7,831 nucleotides of DNA from Cytophagia bacterium (GTDB taxonomy: Bacteria > Bacteroidota > Bacteroidia > Cytophagales > Cyclobacteriaceae): assembly GCA_013373005.1 (NCBI GenBank), contig JABXIP010000338.1, forward strand, positions 1-7,831. Reading direction: 5' to 3'. Both the position numbers and the translations under genes were made by a program. Below are positions 1-5,324 of this stretch, in pieces. The notes under the pieces are model-generated. The model saw only the letters and a list, made by a program, of their open reading frames with translations. It was not told the DNA's origin and searched no databases. Position 1 is the first letter of the stretch. Every line of letters begins with the position of its first letter.

Positions 1-53
1 AGTGCTATTACCATCACTGCTACTCCAAGTATTGTTATTGCTGATTTTCTCAT
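1..53 (-). CDS. N-terminus of an exported or membrane protein (partial)
   Basis: An ATG at 53-51 on the minus strand opens a reading frame that stays open to the left edge. It encodes 17 residues beginning MRKSAITILGVAVMVIA. The pattern of a short basic start (Arg2, Lys3) followed by an uninterrupted hydrophobic run is typical of a Sec signal peptide or an N-terminal membrane anchor. No lipobox Cys or cleavage site is visible yet. The start is preceded by an A-rich stretch without a Shine-Dalgarno sequence, as is common in Bacteroidota. A strong terminator separates it from the response regulator gene upstream, so it is probably transcribed independently. The function cannot be told from this fragment. 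Confidence 0.6.
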   Translation of the reverse strand, partial: MRKSAITILGVAVMVIA

Positions 54-87
54 TTTTCTAAGGTTTTCGTTTTGGTACTTCCATTAA

Positions 88-104
88 TGCCAAAATGAAT
101 CCAG
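88..104 (-). promoter_or_regulatory. Weak sigma-54-like promoter candidate
   Basis: On the minus strand this reads CTGGATTCATTTTGGCA. It has GG and GC at the 10-nt spacing required of -24/-12 promoters, with T before the GG and A after the GC. The remaining consensus bases of the -24 element (CACG) do not match, and the -12 element reads TGGCA instead of TTGCA. It lies 35 bp upstream of the start codon at 53, a sensible distance for a promoter, and just beyond a gene for a sigma-54 activator. A chance match of this quality in a 160-bp spacer is quite possible. Confidence 0.2.
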
Positions 105-158
105 TTTGAGAAATGAATGTAACTGATTGAAATACAGATCCTTAAAATCTAGTCCAAC

Positions 159-189
159 AAAAAAGCCTCTACTTTTGAGAGGCTTTTTT
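159..189 (-). terminator. Intrinsic terminator of the kinase-regulator operon
   Basis: A perfect 12-bp inverted repeat (159-170 with 178-189) surrounds a 7-nt loop. The GC-containing core AGAGGC/GCCTCT is flanked by A6 on one side and a T run on the other, so the transcript ends in a U tract in either direction. It begins 24 bp past the stop codon of the response regulator gene. Only minus-strand genes lie on either side, so it should act on the minus strand. It separates the operon from the partial gene at the left edge. Confidence 0.9.
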
Positions 190-213
190 TCAGTTTGACA
201 AAGTTTTTGAGGC

Positions 214-1563
214 TTACATTTCCTTCAGCATTCGGTAGATCGTAGACTGACCAATATCCAATTTTTGGGCTACCAGCTTAATATCATCATCATATGTTTT
301 GAGGTAATGCTTCACAATGCGCTGATTGTATTCCTTCAGAGTAAGCTCTTCTCCTGAGAATTCGGCCACAATGTCTTTAGTGCCGAATGAAATGTCTTCG
401 GCTTGAATGGTTTCTTCTTCAGACATTACCACCGATAGTTCCACCACCGATTTTAATTCTCGGATATTTCCAGGGTATCCGTAGCCCATGAGCTTTTTGT
501 TGGCTTCGGTGGAGAGCTTTTTAGCTGGCATGCCATTCTCTTTGCAGAATGAGGAAATAAAGTGCTTGGCGAGCAGCAGAATATCTTTGCCTCTTTCTCG
601 CAATGGTGGCAAATTAATAGTCAGACCAAAAAGTCTGAAGTAAAGGTCTTCACGAAAGTTTCCTTCTTTCACTTCGCTCAAAAGGTCTTTGTGGGTGGCT
701 GCTATAATGCGGCAATCTATCTTGATGGTTTCGGTTCCCCCAACACGCACAATTTCTCTTTCCTGCAATGCACGAAGAATTTTGGCCTGAAGGGTTTTAT
801 CCATCTCGCCCATTTCGTCTAAAAAGAGTGTTCCGCCTTTGGCTTGTTCGAACTTACCAATGTGCCTGCTGGCCGCTCCGGTAAAGGACCCTTTTTCGTG
901 ACCAAACAATTCGCTTTCTGCCAGCTCCTTCGGTATGGCACTCATGTTTACGGCCACAAAGGCATTGTCTTTTCGAGTAGAGTTGTAATGAATGGCTTTA
1001 GCCACCACCTCTTTACCCGTTCCTGTTTCACCATTAATGATGACAGAAATATTTGTAGAAGTAGCCTTTTTTATGAGGTGGAAGACTTTTTTCAATGGCT
1101 CACTCTGGCCAATGATAGATTTCTGAAAGTCGTACTTTTCTTGTACTTCAGTTTGAAGCACTTCTATGCGCTCTTCCAGATCGGAACGATCACGAATGTG
1201 TCTGATCACATTGTGAAGCCTTTCCTTAATGTCTTTGGTTTTGGTAATGTAATCGAAGGCACCACTTTTGAGTAGGCTCACTGCTGTGTCTATCTCGCTC
1301 TGCTCACTGATTACAATCACCTTTGTATTAGGAGAAATGTTGAGCACCTTCTTCATTAGCTCCTCACCATTGGTATCTGGTAGCCTATAGTCAAGCGTAA
1401 GCACCTGTGGCTTTTCATTCTTGACCCCTTCTAAAAGTGAAGCCCCATCTTCAAAAGCTTTCACTTTAAAGTCGGGGTTAAGCTCAAGTGTGTAGACTAA
1501 AAGTTTTCTGTACCAGTCGTCATCATCGACAACAAAAATGGTGTAAGAAGAACTACTGTTCAT
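214..1563 (-). CDS. NtrC-family sigma-54-dependent response regulator
   Basis: This is a 449-residue cytoplasmic transcription activator with the full three-domain NtrC architecture. Residues about 8-122 are a receiver with an acidic pocket at Asp13-Asp16, phospho-acceptor Asp58, switch Ser86 and Lys108. Residues about 148-385 are the AAA+ sigma-54 interaction domain, with Walker A GETGTGKE (178-185), the sigma-54 contact loop GSFTGA (225-230), Walker B ending in Asp249-Glu250, candidate arginine-finger residues Arg304 and Arg310, and a sensor II region GYPGNIREL (362-370). Residues about 405-449 are a Fis-type helix-turn-helix. Length is normal for the family. Loop position 2 is Ser instead of the usual Ala, and Lys108 is followed by Thr where Pro is common. 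It lies 30 bp downstream of a hybrid kinase gene on the same strand, so co-transcription and phosphorylation by that kinase are likely. No Shine-Dalgarno sequence precedes the ATG. The family call is very sure; target genes are unknown. Confidence 0.96.
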   Translation of the reverse strand: MNSSSSYTIFVVDDDDWYRKLLVYTLELNPDFKVKAFEDGASLLEGVKNEKPQVLTLDYRLPDTNGEELMKKVLNISPNTKVIVISEQSEIDTAVSLLKSGAFDYITKTKDIKERLHNVIRHIRDRSDLEERIEVLQTEVQEKYDFQKSIIGQSEPLKKVFHLIKKATSTNISVIINGETGTGKEVVAKAIHYNSTRKDNAFVAVNMSAIPKELAESELFGHEKGSFTGAASRHIGKFEQAKGGTLFLDEMGEMDKTLQAKILRALQEREIVRVGGTETIKIDCRIIAATHKDLLSEVKEGNFREDLYFRLFGLTINLPPLRERGKDILLLAKHFISSFCKENGMPAKKLSTEANKKLMGYGYPGNIRELKSVVELSVVMSEEETIQAEDISFGTKDIVAEFSGEELTLKEYNQRIVKHYLKTYDDDIKLVAQKLDIGQSTIYRMLKEM

Positions 1564-1593
1564 AAAATGAATTTAAATGTAAAAAGTAGCAGG

Positions 1594-3996
1594 TTAAACC
1601 TGAGTTTCTAAGTCTTTTTTGATCAGTGAATAGATATCCTCCACTTCATCTATCTGCTTATCGATTTGCTCAAAGGAAGATCTGTCTGCCATTTTCTGGA
1701 GTTTTTCTAATGAGGCCACCAGAGTATTAGCACTGAGATGTCTGGCTGGAGGAAGCATTTTGTGAGCTTCTTCCTTAATTCCCGAACGAATTTTAAGCTC
1801 GGTGGCCTTTCTTAGGTTCTTCAGGCTCTTGGCAGCGCTATTCCTAAAAGTGCTGATCATCTCGTTTACAAAATCTTTATCTCCGATTGACTTGAGTGTT
1901 CCCAAGTCATATAATTTTTCACCGTTCATTTGGTACGAGTGGTTTGGTTTAGACTGGCCATTAGAAGCCTTATCAATGCCAGTGAGCTGCTCTATAGCTT
2001 CGAGAAATTCAGCTTCATCGAATGGCTTGCGCATAATCTGGTCGAAGCCCGAGTCTTTGCTCAGCTCACGTTCATAGTTTGAAATTGTAGCTGTAAGGGC
2101 CATCATTGGGCTCTTGGAATTCAGCCCTTTGGTCTTTCTAATTTTGTCCACTATTTCGAAACCGCTAAATCCCGGCATTTTAACATCCAGTATGGCTAAA
2201 TCGAATGCTTCGCTTTGAAGAGCCTCCAAGGCTTTGGTTCCATCATTGGCCGATATAAGTTCAACATCATGACTCTTAAATACCGCTTCGAGAAGCTTCA
2301 AGTTGAAAGGCTCATCATCAGCAATGAGAATTTTAAGGTCTTTAAGATGAATCTCTTTTGCCGGTTTAGCTGATTTTTGAGCTTCATCTAGCTTACCCAC
2401 TTTGTAAGGAATAATCAGTGAAATTTCAGTGCCCACACCTTCTTCACTCTGAATTTCCAAATCACCATGGTGAAGGTGAAGAATCATATTGGTAATGGCT
2501 AAGCCTAAGCCGGTTCCCTTTCTTTGATCTGAGGTGCTGGCCTGCTCAAACTCTTCGAATATTTTGTGCTGCTTGTCTTTGGGAATACCAACGCCAGTAT
2601 CGCGAACCGATATTCTTAACGTTACATCTTTTGCATTTTTTTCCTGAATAGAAGCGCTGAGCGTGATGGATCCCTCATCAGTATACTTGAGAGCATTATG
2701 AACCAGGTTGGTTACCATCTGACGAAGTCTGTGCGGATCGCCATTCACATATTTTGGTACCGATTCAAATTCAGTTCTTAGCTTGATTCCTTTGGTTGAA
2801 GCCTTCTCTTCAAAAATTCGGATGACATCGAAGAGCGTTGCCTTCACATCAAAAACCTCTTGCTCTAATTCTACCTTATTGGCCTGAAGCTTTGATAGAT
2901 CCAGTATGTCATTGAGCAGGTGAATCAAATGATCGGATGAGTTTTTCACCACTTCCAATTGATCTCTCTGTTCCGGAGACATTTCTGTTTTAAGGAGCTG
3001 ATTAGTAAAGCCGGCAATGGCGTTCATCGGTGTTCTGATTTCATGGCTCATATTGGCCAGGAACCTCTCCTTGGCTAAAGCTAAATCCTCTGCATTTCGT
3101 TTGGCTAGTCTTAAGGCATTCTGGTACTTTTTATTCCTAGTCAAATAGTTGATCTGAGTGACAATAGTGATTAAAAGGAGAATACTTGTCAACGTAGAAA
3201 ACACCACAATTTCCTGATTGGTGTCTTTAGCCATAGCCTCTGCACCCAACACATTCTTCTGATCGTTTTCCAGCTCAATGTTTTCCAATTCATTAATGAG
3301 GTAAACAATACTGTCTTGCAATTCAGCAGACTCAGTTTGCAGATAGCTCAGCCTGTTCCGCATTTCATCGTCTTGTCTGGTGCTTGCAGACTTGGCATTG
3401 GAGAGCTCTTCGAGAATCTCTTTATGAATTCTTTCGGATGGATTCACAGCGGCCACCGTATCGGCCTTATTCTTACGAGTTAGGAGTCTTCCGAAAAAAC
3501 CTTTCTTAGGCTCTTCTTCTATGGTATCTTCCTCAATAGCCTGAGGAATACTCTCAATTTTCTTAGCCAGATCGTCCAGAGTACTCTCCAGAATATCTGA
3601 ATTAAGGGCACCAATTTGCGTTTGCACTTTAGCCCATTGGTTTACTAGGCTAGCAAGTGAATCGTACATACCTATCACTCTCTCGTCCTCAATTGTTCCT
3701 TTTAAAGAGTCGATTAAGTAAAGGCTCTCATCCAGGGCTCCATTGAATGTTTTTAGAAGCCCGGGCTTTGGATCATTTCTATAGGTATCAATGCTTCTCT
3801 CCATCTCGTTGATATAGAAGGACACCTCATTGAGTACAATTAAATTGTAGTTAGGTTGAGCACTTTCTTCTAGTTCTATCACCATCTGGTCTAACTTGGA
3901 ATAAGCCTTGTAGCCCATGATCATGATAATGACTGTGGTTATGGGAAGTGCAATGTTTATCGTCCAGGCGAGTGTCCTTCGGTTAATAATTTTCAT
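1594..3996 (-). CDS. Membrane hybrid histidine kinase with REC and HPt domains
   Basis: This 800-residue inner-membrane sensor contains most of a phosphorelay in one chain. A basic N-terminus precedes membrane segment 1 (about 10-29). Residues about 30-262 form a mostly helical extracytoplasmic region, followed by membrane segment 2 (about 263-284). No HAMP domain is evident; a short helical linker (about 285-312) leads straight to HisKA with H-box FLANMSHEIRTP and His318. HATPase_c follows, with an N box around Asn430/Asn434, G1 DTGVG (466-470), an F box near 480 and G2 GTGLGLA (494-500). A receiver (about 553-670) has Asp560/Asp561, phospho-acceptor Asp604, Thr635 and Lys657-Pro658. The C-terminal HPt domain (about 690-795) has candidate His745 in AHKMLPPARHLSA. 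No recognised sensor family was identified for residues 30-262; four-helix-bundle sensing is a guess. It is the first gene of an apparent operon with the NtrC-type regulator, its probable phosphate acceptor. The signal is unknown. Confidence 0.95.
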   Translation of the reverse strand: MKIINRRTLAWTINIALPITTVIIMIMGYKAYSKLDQMVIELEESAQPNYNLIVLNEVSFYINEMERSIDTYRNDPKPGLLKTFNGALDESLYLIDSLKGTIEDERVIGMYDSLASLVNQWAKVQTQIGALNSDILESTLDDLAKKIESIPQAIEEDTIEEEPKKGFFGRLLTRKNKADTVAAVNPSERIHKEILEELSNAKSASTRQDDEMRNRLSYLQTESAELQDSIVYLINELENIELENDQKNVLGAEAMAKDTNQEIVVFSTLTSILLLITIVTQINYLTRNKKYQNALRLAKRNAEDLALAKERFLANMSHEIRTPMNAIAGFTNQLLKTEMSPEQRDQLEVVKNSSDHLIHLLNDILDLSKLQANKVELEQEVFDVKATLFDVIRIFEEKASTKGIKLRTEFESVPKYVNGDPHRLRQMVTNLVHNALKYTDEGSITLSASIQEKNAKDVTLRISVRDTGVGIPKDKQHKIFEEFEQASTSDQRKGTGLGLAITNMILHLHHGDLEIQSEEGVGTEISLIIPYKVGKLDEAQKSAKPAKEIHLKDLKILIADDEPFNLKLLEAVFKSHDVELISANDGTKALEALQSEAFDLAILDVKMPGFSGFEIVDKIRKTKGLNSKSPMMALTATISNYERELSKDSGFDQIMRKPFDEAEFLEAIEQLTGIDKASNGQSKPNHSYQMNGEKLYDLGTLKSIGDKDFVNEMISTFRNSAAKSLKNLRKATELKIRSGIKEEAHKMLPPARHLSANTLVASLEKLQKMADRSSFEQIDKQIDEVEDIYSLIKKDLETQV

Positions 3997-4091
3997 GGAG
4001 TTACTTGAGTTGACAGCGATTGATTAAAAAATTGACACTAACTCTTCAAGATAACATCCAAACCTGAACGATTGTTATTCTTTGGTTTCAA

Positions 4092-4123
4092 AAAAAGCTC
4101 TGACCTAAGAGCCAGAGCTTTTT
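4092..4123 (-). terminator. Intrinsic terminator of the DUF4382 lipoprotein gene
   Basis: A perfect 11-bp inverted repeat (4092-4102 with 4113-4123) encloses a 10-nt loop. The core CAGAGC/GCTCTG is flanked by A and T runs, which give a U tract on the minus-strand transcript. It begins 15 bp past the lipoprotein stop codon and lies about 95 bp upstream of the kinase start. It therefore suggests that the kinase-regulator operon has its own promoter in the remaining 4-kb-position spacer. Confidence 0.88.
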
Positions 4124-4137
4124 GATTATATCTGTTT

Positions 4138-5052
4138 TTAGAATATGTCGATCAATAAACTAAGAGTAGTGCTTGCCTCAACGCTAAAGGTTGTCATTGA
4201 TTCACCATCGATCTCAACTTCAACAGTAGAGGCTGTTTCAAACTTAGTTTCGTTGCTCAAAGTCTCTTCGTTGTACTCTGCAACAATTAGCTCGTAGTCA
4301 CCCTCTGGCATAAAGGCCAAAGTAAAGTTACCGGTTGCTGCGGCTACTGCACTGTTGATCGATCCTTCGAATCTAGAGCTTCCTTCAGCAGGTTCGCTCA
4401 TTTCAGATTCGTTGAATGTTCCTTCTAAGTAAGCATACACAACTACTTTATCGGCATCCTGGTAATCGCTCATATCAATAGCACCTTGGATAGTACCTGA
4501 AGTAGTTTTGGAAATCAATCTTGCAGTTGGTCTTAGGTTGTAATCACCATTACCTTGTTGAACCAATGCTTTTCTCAAATCAACGTCAAGAACTACTTCT
4601 GACATTCCGTTAGCTAATACTTCAAAGTCTCCAAAGATTTTGTAACCCGAAGTAGATCCACTCGGTACATCAATTTCCTGTGTAGTGTTATCAGTAAATT
4701 CTACCCATGCTTGAGACATGCTGTTAAGAATCAATCTTACTTCATCATAGGCACCGGCATCAACTTCAGCTTCACCCAAAAACTTGGTTTGACCGTTTTG
4801 GTAAGCCATCAAGTTGAAGGTTTCTGGTTCATCGAAAGTGATTGAATTTTTCATTGTTCCGTTAGCAATTACCTGAACCTCATCAATGGCCAAGTAAACT
4901 CCCGAAATATTTTCAGCGTCAACTGCCGCATCTGTTGCCTCTACACTTACTGTACCTGTACCGCTCATTTCGTCACCGTTATCATCACAGCTTGTGAAGA
5001 CTAATCCTGTGGTGACTACTAGGGCTGCTATTAAAGTTTTTAAAGTTTTCAT
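4138..5052 (-). CDS. DUF4382 domain lipoprotein
   Basis: The 304-residue product starts with a lipoprotein signal peptide: Lys2 and Lys5, a hydrophobic run to about residue 18, and a lipobox-like FTSC with Cys22 as the lipidated residue. The mature protein begins CDDNGDE, an acidic stretch resembling the Bacteroidota lipoprotein export signal, so display on the outer face of the outer membrane is plausible. Residues about 32-182 resemble DUF4382, with the early hallmark pattern of a beta strand ending in TDA, then a strand carrying IDEVQV, and a later strand LDVDLRKAL. DUF4382 has no established biochemical role that I know of. Residues about 186-304 look like a second beta-sandwich of the carboxypeptidase-regulatory type, with GNFTLAFMPEGDYELIVAEY as its core. 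The gene is monocistronic judging by its terminator and a divergent neighbour. A functional link with the adjacent kinase is only a guess from proximity. Confidence 0.85.
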   Translation of the reverse strand: MKTLKTLIAALVVTTGLVFTSCDDNGDEMSGTGTVSVEATDAAVDAENISGVYLAIDEVQVIANGTMKNSITFDEPETFNLMAYQNGQTKFLGEAEVDAGAYDEVRLILNSMSQAWVEFTDNTTQEIDVPSGSTSGYKIFGDFEVLANGMSEVVLDVDLRKALVQQGNGDYNLRPTARLISKTTSGTIQGAIDMSDYQDADKVVVYAYLEGTFNESEMSEPAEGSSRFEGSINSAVAAATGNFTLAFMPEGDYELIVAEYNEETLSNETKFETASTVEVEIDGESMTTFSVEASTTLSLLIDIF

Positions 5053-5071
5053 TGTTTTGGATTTTAGTTTT

Positions 5072-5100
5072 CAAAATTGTTGTGCCATTTCAGTTTCCAA
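5072..5100 (-). promoter_or_regulatory. Candidate promoter of the lipoprotein gene
   Basis: On the minus strand a TTG (5100-5098) is followed after 18 nt by CAATTTTG (5079-5072), one mismatch from the Bacteroidota -7 consensus TAnnTTTG, with a spacing close to the usual 19 or so. The start codon lies 19 bp beyond, giving a short A-rich leader without a Shine-Dalgarno sequence. The match is moderate and the short leader makes it uncertain. Confidence 0.35.
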
Positions 5101-5160
5101 TCTGATGCCACTTGGTTATTAGCACTGATATTCAGATAGTTACAAATTGTAAAAACTACG

Positions 5161-5181
5161 ATTCTCTATCATTGAGAGAAT
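5161..5181. repeat. 21-bp inverted repeat in the divergent spacer
   Basis: The arms ATTCTCT (5161-5167) and AGAGAAT (5175-5181) are perfectly complementary around a 7-nt centre. The site lies about 60 bp upstream of the lipoprotein promoter candidate and about 75 bp upstream of the mutS one. Its size and symmetry fit an operator for a dimeric regulator. On the plus strand it is followed by a T-rich tract, but a 7-bp AT-rich stem would make a poor terminator and no plus-strand gene precedes it. Confidence 0.4.
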
Positions 5182-5257
5182 TTCTTTTTCATTTTGAAAA
5201 GGAATTTGACGAGCAAAGGCCAATAGCCAATTCAATGAATATTTGAGGGCCTAGCAA

Positions 5258-5288
5258 TTAGCAGGGCAATTGGAATTTTCTATTTTTG
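5258..5288 (+). promoter_or_regulatory. Candidate Bacteroidota-type promoter of mutS
   Basis: TATTTTTG at 5281-5288 is an exact match to the Bacteroidota -7 element TAnnTTTG. A -33-like TTA (5258-5260; the consensus is TTG) lies 20 nt upstream, at the expected spacing. Transcription would start near 5294, giving a leader of about 30 nt before the ATG at 5325. Confidence 0.5.
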
Positions 5289-5324
5289 ACGTTCGAACTG
5301 GTCAACAATCGTCATTAATAATTC

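Noticed and set aside
562..1275. Plus-strand open frames at 562-822 and 844-1275 opposite the response regulator
   Set aside because: They lie antisense within a fully conserved NtrC-type gene, their translations resemble no domain I recognise, and their presence follows from the codon use of the real gene.
1591..1601. Short palindrome AGGTTAAACCT overlapping the kinase stop codon
   Set aside because: Arms of only 5 bp with a 1-nt centre and no following T run; too small to be a terminator and easily due to chance.
1802..2077. Plus-strand open frame opposite the kinase receiver and HPt region
   Set aside because: It is antisense to a strongly supported coding region and shows no recognisable domain or start context.
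5219..5273. Repeated GCCAAT words and distant CCAATT/AATTGG arms upstream of mutS
   Set aside because: Words of 6 bp in AT-rich spacer DNA recur by chance, and the arms are 35 bp apart with no consistent pairing between them.
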